NCBI GenBank assembly: GCA_947632525.1
Contig: CANRPQ010000022.1
Coordinates: 1-16,875, forward strand
Reading direction: 5' to 3'
Length of the DNA stretch: 16,875 bases
Source: an uncultured Clostridia bacterium
GTDB taxonomy: Bacteria; Bacillota; Clostridia; TANB77; CAG-508
Below are positions 8,208-14,074 of the stretch, one piece after another. Numbering within the stretch: the first letter of the stretch is position 1; each line of letters opens with the position of its first letter. The notes below the pieces were generated by a model, which saw only the letters and a program-made list of their open reading frames with translations, was not told where the DNA came from and searched no databases. A program made the position numbers and the translations under genes.

Positions 8208-8918
8208 TTATTCGGTAACTAATGTACCTACTTTTTCTCCTTTAATTGCTTTTACCATATTTTCAGGTTCTGATATTGCAAATACAATAAGAGGAATATG
8301 GTTATCTCTGCATAAAGATGTAGCTGTAGAATCCATTACTTTTAGATTTTTTTCTAAGATATCTAAATAAGTAATTTTATCATATTTTTCTGCATTTGGA
8401 TTGATTTTTGGATCATCAGAGTATACTCCGTCTATTGTTTTTCCAACTAGAATTGCCTCTGCATTAATTTCTGCTGCTCTTAAAGCTGCTGCTGTATCTG
8501 TTGTAAAATATGGATGTCCTGTTCCGCAAGAAAATATAACAACTCTACCTTTTTCTAGATGCTTAATGGCTTTTCTTTGAATATATGGTTCTGCAATTTC
8601 TCTCATTTCAATGGCAGTTTGTAATCTAGAATAAATTCCTCTAGTTTCTAATGCATCTTGTAATGCTAAACCATTCATGCTTGTTGCAAGCATCCCCATA
8701 TAGTCAGATGTTGTTCTTTCCATTTCTGCACCGTTTCTTCCTCTCCAGAAATTTCCTCCACCTACAACAATAGCAACTTGTGCTCCCATTTTAATTAAAT
8801 TTTTAATTTGGTCGCATATTTTTCCAACTGTTTCCGAGTCAATTCCTTGTTTTTTTTCACCAGCTAATGCTTCTCCGCTTAACTTTAGCAATACTCTCTT
8901 ATATTTCAAATCTGGCAA
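8208..8918 (-). CDS. pyrH: UMP kinase
   Basis: Phosphorylates UMP to UDP in pyrimidine nucleotide synthesis; bacterial enzymes are hexamers of the amino acid kinase fold. Visible features are KRVLLKLSGEALAG at the N-terminus, the VVGGGNFWRGR nucleotide/phosphate loop, the ADYMGML-like TTSDYMGMLATSMNGLALQ segment, CGTGHPYFTTDTAAALRA, and the late DGVYSDDPK. The preferred start is TTG at 8918-8916, giving 236 residues beginning MPDLKYKRVLLKLSG and a spacing of 11 bases after AGGAG (8934-8930). A GTG four codons upstream overlaps that AGGAG and cannot use it. It is the first gene of the minus-strand run; rpsB and tsf, frequent upstream neighbours, are replaced by a divergent sortase. Confidence 0.96.
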   Translation of the reverse strand: MPDLKYKRVLLKLSGEALAGEKKQGIDSETVGKICDQIKNLIKMGAQVAIVVGGGNFWRGRNGAEMERTTSDYMGMLATSMNGLALQDALETRGIYSRLQTAIEMREIAEPYIQRKAIKHLEKGRVVIFSCGTGHPYFTTDTAAALRAAEINAEAILVGKTIDGVYSDDPKINPNAEKYDKITYLDILEKNLKVMDSTATSLCRDNHIPLIVFAISEPENMVKAIKGEKVGTLVTE

Positions 8919-8953
8919 TTTTATACACACTCCTATCTTAATTTTTCTGTTTT

Positions 8954-8982
8954 ATTCTATCATACATTATTTAATTTTTACA
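8954..8982 (-). promoter_or_regulatory. Possible promoter for the pyrH operon
   Basis: On the minus strand TAGAAT (8959-8954) could serve as a -10 box with TGTAAA (8982-8977) 17 bases upstream as a poor -35 box. pyrH is the first gene of the minus-strand run and faces away from the sortase, so a promoter is required in 8935-9060, but the hexamers are weak matches. This is a candidate only. Confidence 0.35.
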
Positions 8983-9071
8983 CCTTTTTTTCAAAATTTT
9001 TAATAAAATTTTAAGTTTTTGACAAATATTTTTTTTAATACTGTTTACAATATAAATGAGAGGATTAAAAT

Positions 9072-9839
9072 ATGAATCAAATTATACAAGAAAGCTTAAA
9101 TTTATCAAAAACTGGCCGTTATACACATGAAAATGCAAATAAAAATTTTTATGTTGAATTTAGTGATGAAGTTGCTGAAATTCCTTATGGTGGAAATTTT
9201 ACAATTTCTATTGATTCAGTTCAAAAAAATAAATGGTATTATATAAAAAGGTTTATTAAAAATAGAAAGTATCAGTTACAGTTTATAATATCTGTAATTA
9301 TTTCTATTGCATTCCTTTTTGCACTTTTTTGGAAATTGTATCAGAATCATGAACAAGAAAAAATTTCAAAAGAACTATTAAGCAATTATCAATTAGTATC
9401 TTTATATTCTAATAATACTCAATATGATACTAATAAAATTATTTCTGATATAAAAAATCCATTTGTTATTGGCATGATACAAATTGATAAACTGCAATTA
9501 AGTTATCCTATTTTATCTGAAACTACTGATGAGTTATTAAAAATTTCAGTTTGTCGTTTTAGTGGTCCAATGCCAAATGAAGTTGGTAATTTATGTGTTG
9601 TAGGTCATAACTACTTAGATAATCGATTTTTTAGTAGATTGGATGAATTGTCAAAAGGAGATATTATTAGTGTTTATGGATTGTCTGGGCAAAAACAGGA
9701 TTATCATGTTTCAAAAAAATATACTATAAATGCAGATGATTTATCTTGTACTAATAATACAAATAATAAAATAATTACTTTACTTACTTGTGATAATTTA
9801 GATGCAGATAAAAGGCTAGTAGTTCAAGCCGAGTTATAA
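9072..9839 (+). CDS. Sortase family cysteine transpeptidase
   Basis: Sortases cut a C-terminal sorting signal of secreted proteins and join them to the cell wall or to pilin subunits. The 255-residue product has an unusually long N-terminal cytoplasmic segment (about 1-65), one membrane helix (about 70-88), and a C-terminal sortase barrel. The catalytic residues are present: H179 in VVGHNY, C240 in ITLLTCDN, and R248 in KRLVVQAEL, and the protein ends soon after the Arg as sortases do. The ATG follows a GAGAGG site. A TTGACA lies at 9019-9024, but the nearest -10-like box (TACAAT, 9046) is too far away for a normal promoter. The class cannot be fixed by eye. The gene faces a small secreted, anchored protein that may be its substrate. 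Confidence 0.88.
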   Translation: MNQIIQESLNLSKTGRYTHENANKNFYVEFSDEVAEIPYGGNFTISIDSVQKNKWYYIKRFIKNRKYQLQFIISVIISIAFLFALFWKLYQNHEQEKISKELLSNYQLVSLYSNNTQYDTNKIISDIKNPFVIGMIQIDKLQLSYPILSETTDELLKISVCRFSGPMPNEVGNLCVVGHNYLDNRFFSRLDELSKGDIISVYGLSGQKQDYHVSKKYTINADDLSCTNNTNNKIITLLTCDNLDADKRLVVQAEL

Positions 9840-9927
9840 ATATTTTTTGTGAGAGCTTAACATTGACTTTGTAACTGCATCAATTAATTGAATTTATCTA
9901 TGTTGTATAGTGAATTTTCTTGCACAA

Positions 9928-9955
9928 AAAAAGAACTGGTTTTTCAGTTCTTTTT
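9928..9955. terminator. Bidirectional terminator between sortase and small secreted protein genes
   Basis: AAAAAGAACTG (9928-9938) and CAGTTCTTTTT (9945-9955) are perfect inverted repeats around a six-base loop. The A and T tracts flank the GAACTG core on both sides, so it can stop transcripts from the plus-strand sortase and from the minus-strand gene ending at 9964. The 120 bases between sortase and stem hold no other recognisable element. Confidence 0.82.
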
Positions 9956-9963
9956 CATAATTA

Positions 9964-10344
9964 TTATCTAGCGTCATTATATTTTCTAATTTTAATATAT
10001 GCATATATTGCTGAACCTATACAAACAGCTATAAATATGAATAATGTAGAATCTTCTGCTATACCATATTTTCCAAATTCATTTGCAAGGTTTTCATTAG
10101 TATTATCTGCTGGCTTATTATCAGTTTCTCCATTATTACTTGTACCTTGGTTTACAACTGTTAGTCCGTCACCTGATGCATTATCATCATTTGTTGGCTC
10201 GTTATTATCACCTGTAACAAGATCACTTATATCACCATTCACATCTATTATTGGTGTATTATCAGTAGCATGTACAAAATTTGTCATTAATAGTATAAAT
10301 GCAATTATTAGAATACTTACAATTATTAATTTCTTATTTTTCAT
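9964..10344 (-). CDS. Small secreted protein with C-terminal membrane anchor, possible sortase substrate
   Basis: I do not recognise a family. The 126-residue product starts with a clear signal peptide (MKNKK, a hydrophobic core, then probable cleavage after VHA at 26). Residues 27-95 form a low-complexity, acidic, Asn/Thr/Gly-rich segment with no obvious fold. Residues 99-117 form a membrane helix followed by a basic tail (KIRKYNDAR). This tripartite design is that of cell-wall sorted proteins, but no LPXTG stands before the helix; the sequence there is LANEFGKYGIAEDS. The ATG has a strong AAGGAG site. A promoter and a leader of about 97 bases precede it, and it converges on the sortase gene. 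It could be an anchored surface peptide, a sortase substrate with an altered motif, or simply a membrane protein. Confidence 0.75.
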   Translation of the reverse strand: MKNKKLIIVSILIIAFILLMTNFVHATDNTPIIDVNGDISDLVTGDNNEPTNDDNASGDGLTVVNQGTSNNGETDNKPADNTNENLANEFGKYGIAEDSTLFIFIAVCIGSAIYAYIKIRKYNDAR

Positions 10345-10365
10345 TTTTTTAAATCTCCTTTTTTC

Positions 10366-10444
10366 TTTAGATATTACTTATTTTATATTATTTGTTTTTT
10401 TCTCTAAAATATGCATATTAAAACATATTTTTTGATTATCTAAA
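10366..10444 (-). promoter_or_regulatory. Leader of the small secreted protein gene with inverted repeats
   Basis: The untranslated leader (about 10441 down to 10345) carries an 8-bp inverted repeat, TATCTAAA at 10437-10444 and TTTAGATA at 10366-10373, near its two ends, and a smaller AT-rich repeat between them. The outer arms would bring the start of the message close to the ribosome binding site at about 10353-10360. No known riboswitch class is recognisable. The pairing is weak (AT-rich), so a regulatory role is speculative. Confidence 0.3.
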
Positions 10445-10447
10445 CTT

Positions 10448-10476
10448 ATTTTATACTTAGATATGAAAATAGTCAA
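10448..10476 (-). promoter_or_regulatory. SigA-type promoter for the small secreted protein gene
   Basis: On the minus strand TTGACT (10476-10471) is followed by a 17-base spacer and TAAAAT (10453-10448), each one base from consensus. Transcription would start near 10441. It lies just downstream of the end of ychF, so the secreted-protein gene is probably an independent unit rather than part of the ychF transcript. Confidence 0.65.
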
Positions 10477-10521
10477 GTATTTTTTTACATTTTGTCGAAA
10501 AAAATATTAAAAATTGTATTT

Positions 10522-10545
10522 AATTTTTCACTCCGTGAAAAAATT
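10522..10545 (-). terminator. Probable terminator after ychF
   Basis: TTTTTCAC (10524-10531) pairs with GTGAAAAA (10535-10542) around a three-base loop. Two further A-T pairs form beyond a bulged A at 10543, extending the structure to 10522-10545. On the minus strand the stem lies about 20 bases after the ychF stop; the T-rich sequence that follows is interrupted, so the terminator looks moderate. An outer ACATTTT/AAAATGT pair (about 10487-10493 and 10550-10556) could enlarge it. Confidence 0.5.
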
Positions 10546-10566
10546 ATTAAAATGTAAATGTTTTTA

Positions 10567-11658
10567 TTATACGTTGAATCTAAATAATACTACATCTCCG
10601 TCTTGCATTATATAATCTTTTCCTTCAGAACGCATCAAGCCCTTTTCTTTTACCGCATTTATAGAGCCCTCTCTTATTAAATCATTGTATGAAACAACTT
10701 CTGCCCTTATAAATCCTCTTTCTATATCACTATGAATTTTTCCTGCAGCTTGTGGTGCTTTTGTTCCTCTTTTTATAGTCCAAGCTCTAACTTCTGGTTC
10801 ACCTGCTGTTAAGAAAGACATAAGTCCTAACAAATCATAACTAGCTTTAATTACTTTATCTAATCCTGATTCATCTAATCCTAACGCTTCTAGCATTTCT
10901 TTTTGTTCTTTTTCATCTAAAGTTGCTAGTTCCTCTTCAATTTTTACACAAAGTGGTATTACATCTGCATTTTCTTGTTTTACATATTCTTGTACTTGCT
11001 TTACATTTTCGTCATCTAAACCTTTTTCTAATTGTTCTTCTGAAATATTAGCAACATAAAGAATTGGTTTCATTGTTAATAAGAATGCATCTTTTACTAT
11101 CTCTTGCTCTTCTTCATTTAACTTAACTGTTCTAGCTGATTTTCCATTGTCTAGTGCTTCTTTTATTTTTTCGAATGTATCTATTTCTATTTGATATTTT
11201 TTATCTGCTTTTAATTTCTTTTTAGCGTTTTCAATCCTTTTTTGTACAGTTTCTATATCTGCAAATATTAATTCTAAATTAATGGTTTCAATATCTCTTA
11301 TAGGATTAATACTTCCGTCTACGTGAACAATATTTGGATTTTCAAAGCATCTTACAACTTCTACAATGCTATCTACTTCACGAATATGAGATAAAAATTT
11401 ATTACCTAGTCCTTCTCCATTGCTGGCTCCTTTTACTAGTCCTGCAATATCTACAAATTCAATAACTGCTGAAGTTATTTTTTGTGGATTATATATTTCT
11501 GCTAGTTTTTGTAATCTTTCATCTGGTACTGCTACTATACCAACATTAGGTTCTATTGTACAAAATGGATAATTTGCACATTCTGCCCCTGCCTTTGTAA
11601 TGGCATTAAATAAAGTACTTTTTCCAACGTTTGGTAGCCCTACTATTCCCATTTTCAT
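10567..11658 (-). CDS. ychF: Redox-regulated ATPase YchF (OLA1 family)
   Basis: A cytoplasmic P-loop protein of the Obg-related OLA1/YchF family. It prefers ATP to GTP, binds ribosomes, and is linked to stress and redox control in other bacteria. The 363-residue length is typical. Visible motifs are the Walker A GLPNVGKST (about 7-15), the switch/G3 region FVDIAGLVKGASNGEGLGN, and ANISEE in place of the NKxD guanine-specificity motif, which is the family hallmark. A coiled, Lys/Glu-rich domain (about 130-215) follows, then a C-terminal TGS domain ending DGDVVLFRFNV. The ATG has an AAAGGAG site about 11 bases upstream. It follows the L,D-transpeptidase gene by 64 bases with no clear terminator between them, so the two may share a transcript although their roles are unrelated. 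Confidence 0.97.
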   Translation of the reverse strand: MKMGIVGLPNVGKSTLFNAITKAGAECANYPFCTIEPNVGIVAVPDERLQKLAEIYNPQKITSAVIEFVDIAGLVKGASNGEGLGNKFLSHIREVDSIVEVVRCFENPNIVHVDGSINPIRDIETINLELIFADIETVQKRIENAKKKLKADKKYQIEIDTFEKIKEALDNGKSARTVKLNEEEQEIVKDAFLLTMKPILYVANISEEQLEKGLDDENVKQVQEYVKQENADVIPLCVKIEEELATLDEKEQKEMLEALGLDESGLDKVIKASYDLLGLMSFLTAGEPEVRAWTIKRGTKAPQAAGKIHSDIERGFIRAEVVSYNDLIREGSINAVKEKGLMRSEGKDYIMQDGDVVLFRFNV

Positions 11659-11722
11659 GGCTATTAACTCTCCTTTATTGTTTTATATGTAATTATATTT
11701 TAAATTTTATACTTTTGGTTGT

Positions 11723-12934
11723 TTATTCTGATATTTCATTATTTACTGTCGGAGATGTTGTTGTTTCTCCTTGAATTTCATTATTACTCGTTGAAGGTGT
11801 TGTTCCGCCTTGAGTTTCATTATTACCCGTTGAAGGCGTTGTTTCGCCTTGGGTTTCATTATTACCGGTTGAAGGTGTTGTTTCTCCACCTTGGGTTTCA
11901 TTATTGCCGGTTGGAGGTGTTGTTGTTCCACTTTGAGTTTCATTATTGCCTGTTGAAGGTGTTGTTGTTCCACCTTGAGTTTCATTATTGCCTGTTGAAG
12001 GTGTTGTTGTTCCACCTTGAGTTTCATTATTTACTGTTGGAGGTGTTGTTTCTCCTTGAACTTCATTATTACCTGTTGAAGGCTTTTGTGTGTTTTTATC
12101 ATCAGTTGGTTTATATGTTCTCCATGGGTTTTTAGGGTCAGGATCTGTTGGATCCCAATGTTTTAATATTCCTGGTGCATTTGATATTTTTTTAGCTACT
12201 GGTTTTCCAAGTGGTCCTGGATTAGAACTTGCATAAAATTCTACTTGTGTTCCACTTGGGCAATTATAGTAAATCCATTGCGCATCTATAGTTGTAAGTC
12301 TTATACATCCCATTGAATCTTTTGTTCCTAATCTATCATAATATGTATTAATTAAAGTGTCTTTTCTTGGTTGGTTATAAGGAACAGAATGTATTAATAT
12401 ATCTCCTACTACTTGCGAACAATATTGTCCCCAAACGTTTCCAAATAATTTTCCCCATGTTGTCTTCCATGAAAGTCTATATACTCCTGAAGTTGGCGTT
12501 GCTGCACCTGTGGAGCACACACATGCTCTTACTGGTATTGTATATTTACCATTTTTGTCCTTTTTATAAATAGTAACTACTTGTGCTTGGTAGTTTATTT
12601 TAATATAATAATTATAGGTTGGAGTTGTGTTTGTTTTTTTGCCTTTTTTCTTGTTTTCTTCTTCTTCCTTTTTCTTAGCCTTTTCAACTTCTTCATCATT
12701 TAATTTTTTTAGTTCTTCTTCTGACATTTTAGAAGTGTCTACTAAATCTTCTTGATTCATTATATTATCTGATTCTTGCGTATTGGCACTGGCTAAATTT
12801 GTTTTATTTCTCATATAGCTAATACCACATACTATTCCTGTGGTTGATATAATAATTGTTACTCCTATAATTAATGTAATCCACATCATTTTATTTGTAG
12901 CTGTAATTCTAAAAAAGTTCTTTAGTTTTTCCAA
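11723..12934 (-). CDS. Membrane-anchored L,D-transpeptidase (YkuD domain) with repeat tail
   Basis: L,D-transpeptidases form 3-3 cross-links or attach groups to peptidoglycan stems outside the membrane. The 403-residue product has a short cytoplasmic start, a membrane helix (about 17-38), a charged Glu/Lys-rich stalk (about 55-102), a YkuD domain (about 108-235), and a Pro/Trp spacer followed by a tandem-repeat tail. Catalytic residues are H182 (HSVP) and C210 in SMGCIRL with R212; the motif is usually SHGC, so the residue before the Gly is Met instead of His. A preceding STGAATPTSGVYRLS segment is typical of the fold. The start is TTG (12934-12932), with a GAGGTG site seven bases upstream. 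The tail carries no LPXTG or membrane helix and is probably a wall-spanning or wall-binding linker. Confidence 0.92.
   Translation of the reverse strand: MEKLKNFFRITATNKMMWITLIIGVTIIISTTGIVCGISYMRNKTNLASANTQESDNIMNQEDLVDTSKMSEEELKKLNDEEVEKAKKKEEEENKKKGKKTNTTPTYNYYIKINYQAQVVTIYKKDKNGKYTIPVRACVCSTGAATPTSGVYRLSWKTTWGKLFGNVWGQYCSQVVGDILIHSVPYNQPRKDTLINTYYDRLGTKDSMGCIRLTTIDAQWIYYNCPSGTQVEFYASSNPGPLGKPVAKKISNAPGILKHWDPTDPDPKNPWRTYKPTDDKNTQKPSTGNNEVQGETTPPTVNNETQGGTTTPSTGNNETQGGTTTPSTGNNETQSGTTTPPTGNNETQGGETTPSTGNNETQGETTPSTGNNETQGGTTPSTSNNEIQGETTTSPTVNNEISE
11735..12082 (-). repeat. Tandem repeats encoding the C-terminal tail of the L,D-transpeptidase
   Basis: About nine degenerate copies of a 12-14 residue unit, consensus PSTGNNETQGGTTT, are encoded by DNA units of 36-42 bases. 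Central copies are nearly identical at the base level and the outer ones diverge (NNEVQGETTP, PTVNNEISE). The unit is rich in Thr, Asn, Gly and Pro and has no charged core, as in flexible wall-spanning linkers. Unit length varies by whole codons, so copy-number changes would keep the frame. Similarity between copies also creates a long open frame on the opposite strand that is not a gene. Confidence 0.92.
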
Positions 12935-12981
12935 AATAAAACACCTCTTATTTATTTTTATGAATATACTTCAAAAAATGG

Positions 12982-12987
12982 ATTATA
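12982..12987 (-). promoter_or_regulatory. Possible proximal -10 box for the L,D-transpeptidase gene
   Basis: A perfect TATAAT (12987-12982, minus strand) lies about 48 bases before the TTG start. The bases 17 upstream are only TTTTTT, so a -35 box is poor. It could be a second start site or a promoter helped by an activator. Confidence 0.35.
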
Positions 12988-13064
12988 CTACAAAATAATT
13001 ATGCAAAAAAATAACATTATTTTATTTAAAATTATTTATGCATTGCTATATCCATTTCTTTTTC

Positions 13065-13093
13065 ACTTTAACATAACTTTTAAAATTTATCAA
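13065..13093 (-). promoter_or_regulatory. Possible distal promoter for the L,D-transpeptidase gene
   Basis: On the minus strand TTGATA (13093-13088) is followed by exactly 17 bases and TAAAGT (13070-13065). The -35 match is good and the -10 match moderate. The leader would be about 125 bases. The surrounding 12935-13140 stretch is almost entirely A and T and has no gene. Confidence 0.4.
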
Positions 13094-13142
13094 TACTTTT
13101 GTTTAAAATTATAATATCATTTGTAATTTATAAACATATATA

Positions 13143-13178
13143 AAAACTCCTCGAGTGCATAAGCACTCGAGAAGTTTT
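13143..13178 (-). terminator. Strong terminator after the membrane-protein gene
   Basis: CTCGAGTGC (13150-13158) pairs with GCACTCGAG (13163-13171) around a four-base loop. On the minus strand the stem extends with one G-U pair and further A-U pairs to about 16 bp, and it is followed by GTTTTTATA. It begins about eight bases after the stop at 13186. Its GC-rich core stands out against the AT-rich flanks. Confidence 0.88.
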
Positions 13179-13185
13179 CTATGGG

Positions 13186-13683
13186 TTATCTGCCAAAGTA
13201 TAAGAACCATTTTGTCTTCATCGCATCAATCTTTTCTTCTTTCAGCTCTTTGATTTTCTGGTTGTTAGAAATATAAGTATCAATCTCTTGTTTTACCAGT
13301 GTATCCGACTTCAACTCCGGGAACAAAGATATCAGAGTCATGTAATCTTCGTTTTCATTTTTAAATTTTCCATAAGTAGCGGCCTCATAATCCATGTAAT
13401 TTTCCACAATGGAATTAATTTTCTGCTCAATAGATGCATTTTCCGTTTCATACATCTCTATTTTCTCATCAATGGTCCATGCTGTGTTTAAATCATAAGC
13501 ATTAACGATCAAAAATATGGCAATTAAAATAAGAGCCACAAAGCTAGCCACACTGATACCAACAGCAAAAAACTCTTGCTCTTCATAGTCACAGTCATAT
13601 TCACTCTTTTTTTCTAATTTTATATACCAAATAATGCCGACCACGAATGCAACCAGAAACAAGACGAATAAAAGACTTCCCAT
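13186..13683 (-). CDS. Unknown two-helix membrane protein with coiled cytoplasmic or extracellular tail
   Basis: I cannot name a function. From the ATG at 13683, which has a near-perfect AAGGAGG site nine bases upstream, the product is 165 residues. Helix 1 spans about residues 2-20, a short acidic loop (EYDCDYEEQE) follows, and helix 2 spans about 40-60. The remaining 105 residues are hydrophilic and helical, with Glu/Lys/Asn-rich stretches (ENASIEQKINSIVENYMDYE, then NNQKIKELKEEKI), ending KTKWFLYFGR. Such small membrane proteins are often seen in phage or conjugative-element genomes, but this is recollection, not a search. GC content is about a third on the lines I counted, against about a quarter in neighbours. 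It has its own promoter, leader and terminator, so it looks like an acquired single-gene cassette. Confidence 0.8.
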   Translation of the reverse strand: MGSLLFVLFLVAFVVGIIWYIKLEKKSEYDCDYEEQEFFAVGISVASFVALILIAIFLIVNAYDLNTAWTIDEKIEMYETENASIEQKINSIVENYMDYEAATYGKFKNENEDYMTLISLFPELKSDTLVKQEIDTYISNNQKIKELKEEKIDAMKTKWFLYFGR

Positions 13684-13759
13684 AGTAGTTTTCCTCCTTA
13701 ATACTTTTGTTGTTGATAGTAACATATATGTAAAACCAAAAAGTAAGAAGAAAGCCCTC

Positions 13760-13773
13760 TCACTAATTAGTGA
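13760..13773. promoter_or_regulatory. Perfect 14-bp palindrome in the leader of the membrane-protein gene
   Basis: TCACTAATTAGTGA is a perfect palindrome about 35 bases downstream of the predicted transcription start and 77 bases before the ATG. This is a typical shape for a dimeric repressor operator. A shorter ATAGG/CCTAT inverted repeat lies at 13790-13805, just after the predicted start. The palindrome is seen directly; repressor binding is inference. Confidence 0.45.
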
Positions 13774-13815
13774 AAAAAGGATAAAAGACATAGGACATTG
13801 CCTATATCACTTTAA

Positions 13816-13844
13816 ATTATACCATAGATTCATATATAATGCAA
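13816..13844 (-). promoter_or_regulatory. SigA-type promoter for the membrane-protein gene
   Basis: On the minus strand TTGCAT (13844-13839) is followed by a 17-base spacer and a perfect TATAAT (13821-13816). Transcription would start near 13809, giving a leader of about 126 bases before the ATG at 13683. That is long for a gene of this size and leaves room for regulation. Confidence 0.75.
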
Positions 13845-13910
13845 CTTGATTTCTTTCTTCTATATTCATCTTCATAATCTTTGCTATAACAAAATTTATT
13901 TCTCTTTTCT

Positions 13911-13948
13911 AAAAAAGAAAAAACTTACAAACCTTTATGGTTCGTAAG
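13911..13948 (-). terminator. Terminator after tRNA-Thr
   Basis: On the minus strand CTTACGAACC (13948-13939) pairs with GGTTTGTAAG (13933-13924), ten pairs including one G-U, around a five-base loop, followed at once by a T tract (13923-13911) broken by a single C. The plus strand would have a mismatch and no T tract, so the terminator acts on the sigH-tRNA transcript. It lies 11 bases after the tRNA CCA end. Confidence 0.88.
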
Positions 13949-13959
13949 CTGTCTTAAAA

Positions 13960-14035
13960 TGGAGCTTCCAGCCGGAATCGAACCGGCGACCTCAGCCTTA
14001 CCATGGCTGCGCTCTACCTACTGAGCTATAGAAGC
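13960..14035 (-). tRNA. tRNA-Thr(GGT)
   Basis: A 76-base tRNA read from 14035 to 13960. The acceptor stem GCTTCTA pairs with TGGAAGC (one G-T), the D arm is GCTC/GAGC, and the anticodon stem CAGCC/GGCTG encloses loop ATGGTAA. The anticodon is therefore GGT, reading ACC and ACT threonine codons. The T arm is GCCGG/CCGGC with a TTCGATT loop. The CCA end is encoded, with T as discriminator base. It lies 39 bases after sigH on the same strand, with no promoter of its own visible, so it is probably co-transcribed with sigH. Confidence 0.97.
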
Positions 14036-14040
14036 ATCTA

Positions 14041-14064
14041 TTGTCAAGAAGAACTTCTTGACAA
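14041..14064 (-). repeat. Perfect 10-bp hairpin between sigH and tRNA-Thr
   Basis: TTGTCAAGAA (14041-14050) and TTCTTGACAA (14055-14064) are perfect inverted repeats with a four-base loop. On the minus strand the hairpin begins ten bases after the sigH stop and ends five bases before the tRNA 5' end. No T tract follows, so it is not a standard terminator; it could protect the sigH message end or help position RNase P cleavage. Confidence 0.6.
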
Positions 14065-14074
14065 TTTATAATTT

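Noticed and set aside
8919..8930. A GTG start for pyrH at 8930
   Set aside because: The GTG overlaps the AGGAG ribosome binding site itself. The TTG at 8918 has workable spacing and matches the family N-terminus.
11735..12082. Regularly spaced repeats that could suggest a CRISPR array
   Set aside because: The units are contiguous, keep the reading frame and encode protein repeats; there are no unique spacers.
11719..12135. A plus-strand open frame of 138 codons opposite the transpeptidase gene, with its own repeats
   Set aside because: It is the mirror of the tandem repeats that encode the transpeptidase tail. It has no ribosome binding site, and its composition is explained by the opposite strand.
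13684..13791. A longer N-terminus for the unknown membrane protein starting at 13791
   Set aside because: No ribosome binding site precedes that ATG, whereas the ATG at 13683 has a near-perfect one. The extra residues lie in the leader after a predicted promoter.
13960..14035. tRNA 3' end as an integration site with a duplicated attachment sequence
   Set aside because: I found no second copy of the tRNA 3' end and no integrase gene in the window, so an integrated element with att sites cannot be supported here.
14042..14047. TTGACA on the minus strand just before tRNA-Thr, resembling a -35 box
   Set aside because: It is part of the perfect hairpin arm, and a matching -10 box would fall inside the tRNA gene, so it cannot drive the tRNA.
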